Shown piece after piece: positions 9,529 to 18,358 of a stretch of 64,000 nt of DNA. The stretch covers positions 1,024,001 through 1,088,000 of the forward strand of contig NZ_KB899538.1 of assembly GCF_000378305.1 (NCBI RefSeq). The letters run 5' to 3'. The notes under the pieces were generated by a model. That model did not search any database, was not told where the DNA came from, and saw only the letters and a list, made by a program, of their open reading frames with translations. The stretch's first letter is position 1. Every line of letters begins with the position of its first letter. The position numbers and the translations under genes were made by a program. Source of the stretch: Thioalkalivibrio sp. ALJ12 (lineage in GTDB: Bacteria; Pseudomonadota; Gammaproteobacteria; Ectothiorhodospirales; Ectothiorhodospiraceae).

Positions 9529-9636
9529 GGCATTCTCCCCGGGAATGGAATGGTGGCGGTGTGATCGCTACAGTACGCGGGCCGGGCGAGCGGTAAAAGG
9601 CCGCCATGGTGATCCATTCGCCCTTCGAGAGAGCCG

Positions 9637-11898
9637 ATGACCGATATCGAGACCCCCAGCCTGTTCGCCAACAGTGGCGAGCAGCTGCCGCTGAAGGACT
9701 TCACCGAGAAGGCGTACCTGGACTACTCCATGTACGTGATCCTGGACCGTGCGCTACCGCACATCGGCGATGGGCTCAAGCCCGTGCAGCGCCGCATCAT
9801 CTACGCGATGAGCGAGCTGGGGCTCTCGGCCACGGCCAAATACAAGAAGTCCGCGCGCACCGTCGGTGACGTCCTCGGCAAGTTCCATCCGCACGGCGAC
9901 TCGGCCTGCTATGAGGCGATGGTGCTGATGGCGCAGCCCTTCTCCTACCGCTACCCGTTCGTCGACGGGCAGGGCAACTGGGGCTCGCCGGACGATCCCA
10001 AGTCCTTCGCCGCGATGCGTTACACCGAATCGCGCCTGTCGCGCTATGCGCAGCTGCTGCTCTCGGAGCTGGGGCAGGGCACGGTGGACTGGGTGCCGAA
10101 CTTCGACGGCGCGCTGGACGAGCCGAAGGTGCTGCCGGCCCGGCTGCCGAACGTGTTGCTGAACGGTGGCTCCGGGATCGCCGTGGGCATGGCCACCGAC
10201 ATCCCGCCGCACAACCTGCGCGAGGTGGCTGCGGCCTGCGTGCATCTGCTGGAGCACCCGAAGGCGACTGTCGCGGAGCTGTGCGAGCATCTGCCGGCGC
10301 CGGACTTTCCCACCGAGGCCGAGATCATCTCCCCGCCCGCCGAGCTGAGCCGGGTCTACGAGACCGGCCAGGGCTCGATCCGTGCGCGGGCGCGCTATGA
10401 ACGCGAAGGTGACGACATCGTGGTGACCGCGCTGCCGCATCAGGTCTCCGGGGCCAAGCTGCTGGAGCAGATCGCCAGCCAGATCCGCGCGAAGAAGCTG
10501 CCGATGGTCGAGGACCTGCGCGACGAGTCCGACCACGAGCACCCGACCCGCCTGGTGATTACCCCGCGCTCGAACCGCGTCGATGTCGAGGCGCTGATGG
10601 CGCATCTGTTCGCGACCACGGACCTGGAAAAGACCTACCGCGTGAACATGAATGTGATCGGCCTCGACGGCCGTCCGCAGGTGCGCGACCTGGCCGGGCT
10701 GCTGGGCGAATGGCTGACCTTCCGCATCGAGACCGTGCGCCGGCGCCTGCAATGGCGCCTGGAAAAGGTGCAGGCGCGGCTGCATGTGCTGGAAGGCCTG
10801 CTGATCGCCTATCTCAATATCGACGAGGTGATCGCGATCATCCGCGAGTACGACCAGCCGAAGCCCGAGCTGATGAGCCGCTTTGGCCTGTCCGACATCC
10901 AGGCCGAGGCGATCCTGGAGCTGAAGCTGCGCCACCTGGCCAAGCTCGAGGAGATGAAGATCCGCGGCGAGCAGGACGAACTGGCCAAGGAGCGCGATCA
11001 GCTGGAGAAGACCCTTGGGTCCGAGCGTCGCCTGCGCACCCAGGTGCGCCGCGAGATCGAGAAGGACGCCGCGGACTACGGCGACGAGCGCCGCTCGCCG
11101 CTGGTCCAGCGCGCTGCCGCGCAGGCACTGGACGAGTCCGCGCTGGTGCCCACCGAGCCGCTGACCATTGTGCTGTCGGAGAAGGGCTGGGCACGCGCGG
11201 CCAAGGGTCACGACGTGGATGCCCAGGGGCTCAGCTACAAGGCCGGGGATGCCTTCCAGGCCGCGGTCACCGGGCGCAGCAACCAGCCGGTCGCGTTCAT
11301 CGACTCCACCGGCCGCACCTATACCATCCCCGCTCACACCCTGCCGTCCGCGCGCGGGCAGGGCGAGCCGCTGTCCGGCCGTGTGAACCCGCCGGAGGGT
11401 GCGCGCTTTGTCGGCCTGGCCACCGGGGCGGAGGAAGATCGCTGGCTGCTGGGTTCGGATCACGGCTACGGCTTCGTCGCGAAGCTGGGTGATCTGCTGG
11501 GCCGGCAGAAGGCGGGCAAGAACGTGCTCACGGTGCCCGACGGGGCGGCGGTGCTACAGCCGGCCTCGGTGCGCAACCCGCACGAGGATCACATCGCCGT
11601 CGTCACCACGCGTGGCTACCTGCTGCTGTTCCCGGCCACCGAGCTGCCGGAACTGGCGCGCGGCAAGGGCAACAAGCTGATTGGCATCCCGTCCGCCGCC
11701 CTCAAGGACGGCTCCGAGCGGGTGCTCGGCGTGGCCGTGCTGGGCCCGCAGGACACCTTGGTCGTGCATGCCGGCAAGCGCTTCAAGGCGCTGGCCCCGA
11801 CGGAGTGGGCGGAGTACGTGGGCGAGCGCGCCCGGCGCGGGCGCCAGCTGCCGCGCGGCTACCAGAACGCCGATCGCCTGGAAGTGCGCAGCGCCTGA
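9637..11898 (+). CDS. parC: DNA topoisomerase IV subunit A
   Basis: 753 residues, the standard ParC length, and shorter than GyrA because it lacks the full GyrA tail. The breakage-reunion domain carries the catalytic tyrosine in MRYTESRLS (Tyr129). The quinolone-determining region reads [11 protein letters not shown], with Ser89 and Glu93 in the wild-type positions (E. coli Ser80 and Glu84). The C-terminal beta-pinwheel is degenerate compared with GyrA. ATG 9637 is preceded by GAGAG. parE is not adjacent. It converges on the REC-EAL gene at 11947. Confidence 0.96.
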   Translation: MTDIETPSLFANSGEQLPLKDFTEKAYLDYSMYVILDRALPHIGDGLKPVQRRIIYAMSELGLSATAKYKKSARTVGDVLGKFHPHGDSACYEAMVLMAQPFSYRYPFVDGQGNWGSPDDPKSFAAMRYTESRLSRYAQLLLSELGQGTVDWVPNFDGALDEPKVLPARLPNVLLNGGSGIAVGMATDIPPHNLREVAAACVHLLEHPKATVAELCEHLPAPDFPTEAEIISPPAELSRVYETGQGSIRARARYEREGDDIVVTALPHQVSGAKLLEQIASQIRAKKLPMVEDLRDESDHEHPTRLVITPRSNRVDVEALMAHLFATTDLEKTYRVNMNVIGLDGRPQVRDLAGLLGEWLTFRIETVRRRLQWRLEKVQARLHVLEGLLIAYLNIDEVIAIIREYDQPKPELMSRFGLSDIQAEAILELKLRHLAKLEEMKIRGEQDELAKERDQLEKTLGSERRLRTQVRREIEKDAADYGDERRSPLVQRAAAQALDESALVPTEPLTIVLSEKGWARAAKGHDVDAQGLSYKAGDAFQAAVTGRSNQPVAFIDSTGRTYTIPAHTLPSARGQGEPLSGRVNPPEGARFVGLATGAEEDRWLLGSDHGYGFVAKLGDLLGRQKAGKNVLTVPDGAAVLQPASVRNPHEDHIAVVTTRGYLLLFPATELPELARGKGNKLIGIPSAALKDGSERVLGVAVLGPQDTLVVHAGKRFKALAPTEWAEYVGERARRGRQLPRGYQNADRLEVRSA

Positions 11899-11946
11899 TT
11901 GGCAAGCGTGGCCGTCTACCGCCAAGCGCGGGGGAGCGGCTGGATG

Positions 11947-13740
11947 TCAGGCGCAGGCTCGGCCCAGCAGACCGCTTGCGTCCGTCTCGGCGAGCGGGCG
12001 GTGGTAGAGGTATCCTTGGCCAATCGGGCATCCGAGCTTCGCCAGGTGTCGTGCGTCGGCCTCGGTCTCGATGCCCTCGGCGACGGTGGTCAGGCCGAAC
12101 CCGCGCCCCACCGACAGGATGGCGCGGGCCAGAGTGTCCATGCTCGGGTTCGCGGATACGCCGTCTATCAGGCTGCGGTCGATCTTGATGGCCGTAACCG
12201 GCAGGCGACGCAGGTACGCCAGCGATGAGTAGCCGGTACCGAAGTCATCAATCGCGATCGATACCCCGAGGGCCCTAAGGGCCCGAAGTTCCTCTACTGC
12301 CGCGTCCACGTCGTGCATTACCGCAGTCTCGGTAATCTCGATCTCCAGTGCGCTGCCGTTCAGGCCGTTGGCCTTCAGCGCGCTTTCCACTGCATCCACC
12401 AGCGATCTGCCGGATCGGGTCAGGGCGGCGAATTGCTGGGTGGAGACATTGACCGCGATCGGCGGGCAGTGCCCGCTGGCCTCGCGCCAGCGGCGGGCGG
12501 CGGCCAGTGCCTCGTGCAGGGCCCATTCTCCCAGCTCGGCGATACGCCCGGTGTTCTCCGCCAGCGGGATGAACTCCGCCGGCGAGATGAGCCCAAGACG
12601 CGGATGCTCCCAGCGCATCAGGGCCTCGAACCCGACCAGGCAGCCGCTGGCGAGCTCGATCTTTGGCTGGTAAAGCAGGTGGAACTGGTCTTGCTCGCGG
12701 GCGACCGTCAGACCGTATTCCAGTTGGTGGCGTCGGCGTGCAGCCTGCTCCAGTACGGGGTCGAAGCTGAGCCACTCGCTCCCGCGGCGTTCGCCCTTGG
12801 CCAGGGTCAGCGAGACCCGGCGGATCAGTTCCTCAGTGTCGCGACCATGATCGGGGGCCCGGACGTGTCCGGCGGAGGCACTGGGGGTGATCTCGTAGCG
12901 CCCCAGGCGCAGGTGCGCCATCGAGGCATCCAGGCAGTCCTGCAGGGTGCTGGTGGCAATGCTCTCGCTGCTGGCCACGGCGAGCAGCAATGTGGAACTG
13001 CCCCAGATGCCGCACAGTACTCGCCCCGGGGTCTGATCTTCCAGGGCCAGGCGCAGCCGCTGGCCGATCTCGCGCAGCATCAGGTCGGCCGCGGCATAGC
13101 CCTCAAGACGTTCCACTGCCTCGTGACCACGGACGTGCACCATGACCAGGTCCAGGGCGCTGCCGGTCTCGATGGTCCCGTCAATGAAACGCAGCAGTGA
13201 ATGCCGGTTTGGCAGGCCGGTAGCCGGGTCGTGGTGGGCCAGGTGCTCGAGGTCCTGTTCGGTGCGTTGCAGGGTGCGCACACGGTCGGCCAGGCTGCGC
13301 GACAGGTCTTCGGCGCGATCGTGGGCGGCGTTGTGCAGCGCCCGGACCCGCAGGAGATTGTCGATCCGCTGCACCACCTCGGTGGTGTTGAACGGCTTGG
13401 TAATGAAATCCAGCGCCCCGGCGGCGAGGGCCTGTTCCCGGGTCTGGGGGTCGATCTGCGCGGTCAGGACGATGACCGGCAGCCAGTCGCCCTCCGCCAG
13501 GTCGCCGTTCAGTTGGCGCATCACCTCGTGGCCGTCGATACCGGGCATGCGGATGTCCAGCAGCACCAGGTCGAAGGGTTCTTCGCGCCAGCGCTCCACC
13601 GCGCGTTCCCCGCTGGTTTCGCTGGCGACATCCCGGAACCCGGCCCCCTCGAGGATGGCCCCGAGCAGATCCACGTTCATCCGGTTGTCGTCCACGATCA
13701 GAATGCGGGCATCGCGGGGGCTGTCAGCGGGTGTAATCAT
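11947..13740 (-). CDS. REC-EAL response regulator with degenerate GGDEF
   Basis: 597 residues. The receiver domain (about 10-130) has the acidic pocket VDD and the phospho-acceptor Asp62 in LLDIRMPG. A GGDEF-like domain follows (about 170-330), but its active site is replaced by a GSS-containing segment, so it should not make c-di-GMP. The EAL domain (about 345-590) keeps FEALMRW (EAL at 372-374), ETAVMHD and DDFGTGYSSL, indicating a phosphodiesterase. Its first codons overlap the end of the hybrid kinase gene by 17 bases. That kinase is therefore the likely partner, and the pair links a phosphorelay to c-di-GMP breakdown. Confidence 0.92.
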   Translation of the reverse strand: MITPADSPRDARILIVDDNRMNVDLLGAILEGAGFRDVASETSGERAVERWREEPFDLVLLDIRMPGIDGHEVMRQLNGDLAEGDWLPVIVLTAQIDPQTREQALAAGALDFITKPFNTTEVVQRIDNLLRVRALHNAAHDRAEDLSRSLADRVRTLQRTEQDLEHLAHHDPATGLPNRHSLLRFIDGTIETGSALDLVMVHVRGHEAVERLEGYAAADLMLREIGQRLRLALEDQTPGRVLCGIWGSSTLLLAVASSESIATSTLQDCLDASMAHLRLGRYEITPSASAGHVRAPDHGRDTEELIRRVSLTLAKGERRGSEWLSFDPVLEQAARRRHQLEYGLTVAREQDQFHLLYQPKIELASGCLVGFEALMRWEHPRLGLISPAEFIPLAENTGRIAELGEWALHEALAAARRWREASGHCPPIAVNVSTQQFAALTRSGRSLVDAVESALKANGLNGSALEIEITETAVMHDVDAAVEELRALRALGVSIAIDDFGTGYSSLAYLRRLPVTAIKIDRSLIDGVSANPSMDTLARAILSVGRGFGLTTVAEGIETEADARHLAKLGCPIGQGYLYHRPLAETDASGLLGRACA

Positions 13741-15817
13741 CGGCGTCCGTGCGACTCGCGGAAGGCTCGAGCAGTGGGTCGAGGGCCGCGAGGAACCGCG
13801 CTATATCCAAGGGCTTCGTGAAGTAAGTCACAAAATCCGGGTTTTGGTTCCCGTCATCGACGGCCTCACGCGTGGCATCGGCACTCAGGGCGATGATCGG
13901 GACCTCCCGGGTCTCCGGACGCGCGCGCAGGAGGCGGGCGGCCGCGGTCCCGCTCATCCCGGGCAGGTGGATGTCCATGATCACCAGATCCGGGGGGTTC
14001 TCCCGGGCGAGCATCAGGCCCTCCTCAGCGCTTCCCGCCGTCTGTAGTTCGATCCCGTCGCGAAGCGCCAGGATCTCTTGCATCAGGCTGACATTGGCTG
14101 GATTGTCCTCGACATACAGCACCCGCCGGCACAAGTCCGTTCTCGGTGCATCGTCGAGCGACCGGGTTGTGTGTTCCTGGGTCGCTGGACGCTCGGCGGC
14201 GCTGGTCATGGGCAGGGTGAAGAAGAATTCCGTGCCTTCGCCCTCCTGGCTTCGGTATTCGAGTTCGCCACCCATGTGTCGCACCAGCTCCCGAGTGATG
14301 ACCAGTCCGATTCCGGAGCCCTGGATGGCGCCGGTCTCGTGCCCGAGGCGGCTGAAGGGCCGGAACAGTTCGGCGCGGCGGTCTTCGGGGATCCCCAGGC
14401 CGGTGTCCCGGACACGGAATTCCACGCGTCCGTCGGGCATGGGGGTCACGTGGACGCGCACGATGCCCTCGTCGCGGTTGTACTTGATCGCATTGCTGAA
14501 CAGGTTCAGCAGTACCTGCTTGAGCCGTGTGCGGTCGGCCTGTACGGCGGGCAGGGCGGGTTCCGGAGGCGGAAAGTCCAGCTGGATGCCCCGTTCGCTG
14601 GCCGCGCCCTCGATCATGCCGCGGCACTCCGCGAGGGTCATGGCGGGATCCGTAGGCTCCAGTGACAACGCGATTTGCCCTGCCTCGATGCGGGACAGGT
14701 CCAGGATGTCATTGATAAGGGCCAGAAGGTGGTGTCCGCTGCGCTCGATGTGCTCGACCTGGCGCTGCTGGCGCTCGGGCAGTGGGTGGGCCCGGTCGGC
14801 CCGCATCAGCTGGGAGAACCCCAGGATGGAGTTCAGTGGGGTGCGCAGCTCGTGGGACATGTTTGAGAGAAACTCGGACTTGGCACGATTGGCCCGTTCG
14901 GCCTCCGCCAGTTCGCGGCGCTGGCTCTCGCGCAGGTCGGTGAGGTCCGTGACGATACCGATGTAGTGGGGCTGCTCTTCGATTCGAACCTCGCTGACCG
15001 CGAGCTGCATCGGAAAGGTGGAACCGTCGCGGCGCAGCCCTTCGACCTCGCGCCCGCTGCCGATCACCCGCGCTTGCCCCGTTTCGCGGTAGTGACGCAG
15101 GTAGTCGTCGTGTTCGTGGGCCCAGCGTGACGGCATCAGCATGGATACGTTGTGCCCGAGGACTTGATCCGCCGGGTAATCGAACAGTCGTTCGGCCGCC
15201 GAATTGAACTGCTCGATATGGCCAGTGTGGTCGATCTGGATGATGCCGGCCGCGGCCGTTTCGAGTACGGCGGCGAGACGCTGGCCCTGAGCATCCAGTG
15301 CGCTGCGGCTGTGCCCCAGGTCGCGGCGCGCGAGGTACTCGCGCAGCAACGAGGTGGCGATTTCGCCGAATTCGCGCAGATCCGTCGCCTCCTCTGAACG
15401 GAAGCGGCGTGGTTGCGTGTCGATGATGCACAGATTGCCGACTGCAAGCCCGGGCTCGGGTGTCAGCGGGATCCCGGCGTAGAAGCGGATGCCGGGCTCG
15501 TCGAGGACCAGCGGGTTGTCGGTAAAACGCGGGTCTGCGGTGGCATCCTCGATGATCAGGAGTTCATCCGGCCGGGCCAGAGCGTGTGCACAAAAGGAGA
15601 TGCTGCGCTCCGTGCCGGCCCCGAGCGGACCCTGTGGCGCGATGAAGCACTGGCATTGCTCGTCGACCAGCGTGACCGTGGCCATGGGGACGTCGAAGTG
15701 GCGCGCGACGAGCCGCGTCAGCGGCCGAAACAGGTCGTGGTCGCTGGTTTCCAGGGGCAGGCGGTGCACTGCCTCCAGACGTGCCTGCTCGTTTTCGGGC
15801 AAGGGTGCGGAGGGCAT
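13724..15817 (-). CDS. Hybrid histidine kinase (GAF-PAS-HisKA-HATPase-REC)
   Basis: 697 residues from ATG 15817. The frame runs on to 15982, but that extension translates the inverted-repeat element and a Pro-rich stretch, so it is rejected. Domains in order: GAF (about 20-150), PAS with a haem/FixL-like sequence (VLGHNVSMLMPS; about 175-295), HisKA with His322 in SHELRTPLNS, HATPase (NLFSNAIKYN, GSGIGLVITRELV) and a C-terminal receiver with Asp615 in IMDIHLPG. No membrane helix is seen, so it is cytoplasmic. It overlaps and probably signals to the REC-EAL gene. Confidence 0.9.
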   Translation of the reverse strand: MPSAPLPENEQARLEAVHRLPLETSDHDLFRPLTRLVARHFDVPMATVTLVDEQCQCFIAPQGPLGAGTERSISFCAHALARPDELLIIEDATADPRFTDNPLVLDEPGIRFYAGIPLTPEPGLAVGNLCIIDTQPRRFRSEEATDLREFGEIATSLLREYLARRDLGHSRSALDAQGQRLAAVLETAAAGIIQIDHTGHIEQFNSAAERLFDYPADQVLGHNVSMLMPSRWAHEHDDYLRHYRETGQARVIGSGREVEGLRRDGSTFPMQLAVSEVRIEEQPHYIGIVTDLTDLRESQRRELAEAERANRAKSEFLSNMSHELRTPLNSILGFSQLMRADRAHPLPERQQRQVEHIERSGHHLLALINDILDLSRIEAGQIALSLEPTDPAMTLAECRGMIEGAASERGIQLDFPPPEPALPAVQADRTRLKQVLLNLFSNAIKYNRDEGIVRVHVTPMPDGRVEFRVRDTGLGIPEDRRAELFRPFSRLGHETGAIQGSGIGLVITRELVRHMGGELEYRSQEGEGTEFFFTLPMTSAAERPATQEHTTRSLDDAPRTDLCRRVLYVEDNPANVSLMQEILALRDGIELQTAGSAEEGLMLARENPPDLVIMDIHLPGMSGTAAARLLRARPETREVPIIALSADATREAVDDGNQNPDFVTYFTKPLDIARFLAALDPLLEPSASRTDADDYTR

Positions 15818-15923
15818 CGGCCGGGACCGTAGGAATGGCCTGGCAGTATGCGGGAAGAATGGCGTTGATGGGAGGGGGCCGGCAGGGTTGGGGGCTGGGA
15901 ACCGCAGCGCCGGAATGTGGTCC

Positions 15924-16198
15924 TTAAGGAAATACTGATGAATATACACGCTCGCTGCTTCGTCGCTTTTGCGTGCGAACAAGGCGCGGTGACTGCCGTG
16001 CAGTCATTCTGCACAAAGGAGGCGCAACGCCGCTGTTCCCACGCTTCGGGGTTGGCACCCCAGGTTCCCCGATCCTGCGTTGCGCCCCGAATCAATCAAA
16101 AGCGGGCGGGTAGAACCACTACCCGTTGCACGACGCGCCTTGTCTCGGAAAACCTGGGGTACCAACGCGAGCGTGTATATTCATCAGTGTTTCCTTAA
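15924..16198. repeat. Structured repeat element, copy 1 (MITE-like)
   Basis: A 275-bp non-coding element. Its ends are 32-bp inverted repeats, 15924-15955 and 16167-16198, that match at 31 of 32 positions. Inside are further nested inverted pairs: GTTGGCACCCCAGGTT against AACCTGGGGTACCAAC, and ACAAGGCGCG against CGCGCCTTGT. The whole element could fold into a branched structure. TTAA flanks the GGAAA...TTTCC ends and may be a target duplication. It lies between the divergent kinase and htpX genes. The same element recurs at 37451-37719, and its right end recurs at about 21333-21401. Confidence 0.85.
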
Positions 16199-16317
16199 AG
16201 CGGCGCGGTATCCCGCCGGTGGTGATGAAATACCGCCGGCGAGCCTTGAATTCCGGCGCGTGGCAACCATTTAATACGCATCCACCGATTCCGACTGATG
16301 GGGTACAGGAAGGCTTC

Positions 16318-17205
16318 ATGAAACGTATTGCGCTGTTTCTGGCGACAAACTTCGCCATCATCATCGTGCTCAGTATCACCCTGCGCCTGCTGGGTGTGGA
16401 GCGCATTCTCGACGAGGAGGGGGTCCACCTCGACCTCAATGCGCTTCTGATCTTTGCCGCGGTGTTCGGCTTTGGCGGGTCCTTTATCTCGCTGGCCATC
16501 TCCAAGTGGATGGCCAAGAAGACCATGAAGGTCCACGTCATCGACAAGCCGCGCAATGCCACCGAGCAGTGGTTGCTGGAGACCGTTCAGCGCCAGGCCC
16601 GTGAGGTCGGGATCGGCATGCCGGAGGTGGGCATCTATGACTCGCCGGACCCGAATGCCTTCGCCACTGGCATGAGCAAGAACAATGCGCTGGTTGCGGT
16701 CAGCACCGGGCTGATGCAAAGCATGGGTCAGGGCGAGGTCGAGGCGGTGCTGGGCCACGAGGTCGGGCACGTGGCCAACGGCGACATGGTCACGCTGGCG
16801 CTGATCCAGGGCGTGGTGAATACCTTCGTGATCTTCCTGGCGCGTGTGGCTGGGCATTTCGTCGACCGCGTGGTTTTCAAGAACGAGTCCGGTCATGGCC
16901 CGGCGTTCTGGATTACCACCATCGTGACGGAGATCATCCTGGCGATCCTGGCCTCGATCATCGTCATGTGGTTCTCGCGCCAGCGCGAGTTCCGGGCCGA
17001 CGAGGCGGGAGCGAAGCTGGCCGGACGCGAAAAAATGATCGGTGCACTGGAGTCGCTGGCGCGCGCCTCCGGGCGCCAGGTGGACATGCCCGATCAGATG
17101 GCGGCCTTTGGCATTCGCGGGGGCATGGCCCAGGGGCTGAAGAAGCTGTTCATGAGCCACCCGCCGATCGAGGAGCGCATCGCGTCGCTGCGTGCGAACA
17201 GCTGA
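16318..17205 (+). CDS. htpX: Membrane protease HtpX (M48 family)
   Basis: 295 residues, the usual HtpX length. Two membrane helices lie at the N-terminus and two more after the active site. The zinc site is [11 protein letters not shown] (HExxH), with the third ligand in the later [10 protein letters not shown] segment. The enzyme degrades misfolded inner-membrane proteins together with FtsH. ATG 16318 has AGGAAGG upstream; the frame upstream of it enters the repeat element and is not part of the gene. No clear heat-shock promoter was identified. A hairpin terminator follows at 17236. Confidence 0.95.
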   Translation: MKRIALFLATNFAIIIVLSITLRLLGVERILDEEGVHLDLNALLIFAAVFGFGGSFISLAISKWMAKKTMKVHVIDKPRNATEQWLLETVQRQAREVGIGMPEVGIYDSPDPNAFATGMSKNNALVAVSTGLMQSMGQGEVEAVLGHEVGHVANGDMVTLALIQGVVNTFVIFLARVAGHFVDRVVFKNESGHGPAFWITTIVTEIILAILASIIVMWFSRQREFRADEAGAKLAGREKMIGALESLARASGRQVDMPDQMAAFGIRGGMAQGLKKLFMSHPPIEERIASLRANS

Positions 17206-17235
17206 TTCACCTCCAGCACCAGGGGCAGGAACGCG

Positions 17236-17264
17236 GAAGGCCGCCGACAGGGCGGCCTTCTTCG
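17236..17264. terminator. Hairpin terminator between convergent htpX and hydrolase genes
   Basis: A ten-base-pair stem (GAAGGCCGCC / GGCGGCCTTC) closes a five-base loop and is followed by a T-rich tail TTCGTT. It sits 30 bases after the htpX stop and 50 bases before the end of the convergent hydrolase gene, so it may serve the + strand and weakly the - strand. Confidence 0.75.
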
Positions 17265-17311
17265 TTGGGAGGCTGGTTACTCGTAGGATGCGTTGAGCGC
17301 AGCGCGACGCA

Positions 17312-17992
17312 TCAATAATAGCGTCCGCGCCCGGGCTGACCGCCAGCAGCGAGAGCGGCATCGCCCACAAAAGGGTTGCTGCGGCGCTCTTCCCCGAACG
17401 TCGACTCCGGGCCGTGGCCGGGCACAAAGCGCACATCGTCGCCCAGCGGCCAGAGGCGCCGGGTGATGGATTCGATCAGTTGCGGCCCGTTGCCGCGCGG
17501 GAAGTCGCTGCGGCCGATGGCGCCATGGAACAGGACATCGCCCACCAGGGCGAGGCGGCTCTCGCGGTCGAAGAATACGATATGACCCGGGGTGTGCCCC
17601 GGGCAGTGCAGCACCTCGAGCGTGACCTCGCCCAGCTGCAGATTCTCGCCGTCGTGCAGCCAGCGATCCGGAACCAGCGCAGGCATCTCGGGAAAACCGA
17701 ACATCTGGCACTGCATCGGCAGCTGATCGAGCCAGAAGGCATCTTCAACCTGAGGGCCCAGGATCGGGATATTGCAGCGGCGCGCCATCTCGGCGGCGGC
17801 CCCGACATGATCGAGGTGGCCATGGGTCAGCAGGATGCAGTCCAGCCGGACATCCTGCCGTCGTGCGATCTCGATCAGCGTGTCGGCCTCGGCCCCGGGG
17901 TCTACCCAGGCGGCGGCGCGGGTCTGGTCGCACCAGATCAAGGTGGCGTTCTGCGCGAGTGCGGTAACGGGGTGGCTCAGGTGCTGGAGCAT
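17312..17992 (-). CDS. MBL-fold hydrolase, glyoxalase II-like (YcbL type)
   Basis: About 226 residues from the ATG at 17992 (MLQHLSHPV). The metallo-beta-lactamase signature THGHLDH binds two metals. Further ligands are in HCPGHTPGH, VGDVLF and FVPGHGP. The length and the short C-terminus fit the YcbL/type II glyoxalase-like hydrolases, which hydrolyse glutathione thioesters, rather than full-length GloB. The frame extends 47 codons upstream without conserved sequence. It converges on htpX. Confidence 0.85.
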   Translation of the reverse strand: MLQHLSHPVTALAQNATLIWCDQTRAAAWVDPGAEADTLIEIARRQDVRLDCILLTHGHLDHVGAAAEMARRCNIPILGPQVEDAFWLDQLPMQCQMFGFPEMPALVPDRWLHDGENLQLGEVTLEVLHCPGHTPGHIVFFDRESRLALVGDVLFHGAIGRSDFPRGNGPQLIESITRRLWPLGDDVRFVPGHGPESTFGEERRSNPFVGDAALAAGGQPGRGRYY

Positions 17993-18197
17993 ATGGGCTG
18001 TGCAGATCGGTGACGAGAACGCGGATTGTGCCCGTTTTGGATTCGTGACGGGAATTCGGGAATAGAACGCGCGCGCCTGCGTCTTAAAGGGTGTGCAGAT
18101 CTTTAGAAAAAGCGGTCGAGCGGAGCAGCCCAAGAGTACGACCCCCTGCGTACGAGGCTGCTTGACAAGAAGATCGCTATATTAGAAGATTTGCATA
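17993..18197. other. Intergenic region upstream of sRNA candidate
   Basis: About 200 bases between the start of the hydrolase gene (- strand) and the structured RNA candidate. It holds a TTGACA at 18162-18167 and a TATATT at 18178-18183. The ten-base gap between them is too short for a normal sigma-70 promoter, so the real promoter of the downstream RNA is unresolved. Nothing else is recognised. Confidence 0.4.
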
Positions 18198-18290
18198 TGC
18201 TGATTGCTGCCCCCCCTGGTAGCGTCAGCAGACTCCTCCATCCTCCTTTGGTGGTTTTCTTGGCGCGGGCTTCGACCCGCGCTTTTTTTT
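18190..18290 (+). ncRNA. Candidate small RNA with C-rich hairpin loop and terminator
   Basis: A compact structured region of about 100 bases just before the kinase operon. Hairpin one (18198-18230) pairs TGCTGA with TCAGCA and GCTGCC with GGTAGC, leaving a loop of mainly C. It is followed by an unstructured CU-rich stretch (ACTCCTCCATCCTCCTT) complementary to Shine-Dalgarno sequences. A strong intrinsic terminator then follows (GCGCGGG / CCCGCGC and eight T). This design, with a C-rich loop, an anti-SD single strand and a terminator, is typical of trans-acting bacterial sRNAs. It could instead be an attenuated leader of the kinase gene. The 5' end is a guess. Confidence 0.5.
18263..18290 (+). 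terminator. Strong intrinsic terminator upstream of kinase gene
   Basis: GCGCGGG and CCCGCGC form a seven-pair GC stem around a CTTCGA loop, directly followed by eight T. It ends 68 bases before the histidine kinase start, so it closes an independent short transcript or an attenuated leader. Confidence 0.85.
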
Positions 18291-18358
18291 GCCCGGAATT
18301 CGCATCCCGACAAAGCCCTGCCTAACATGACGGCGATGTCCGGATCCCCGAACGCCTG

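Noticed and set aside
9754-11463. 569-codon frame antisense to parC
   Set aside because: High-GC shadow frame. The His/Gln/Arg-rich composition and exact overlap with parC show it is not a gene.
15818-15982. N-terminal extension of the hybrid kinase
   Set aside because: It translates the end of the repeat element and a Pro-rich stretch. The ATG at 15817 begins the GAF domain.
16200-16317. Gene between repeat copy 1 and htpX
   Set aside because: The 118 bases hold only the htpX ribosome site; the in-frame extension of htpX has no family match.
18162-18183. TTGACA / TATATT as the promoter of the small RNA
   Set aside because: The ten-base spacing is too short for a sigma-70 promoter, so I do not call it.
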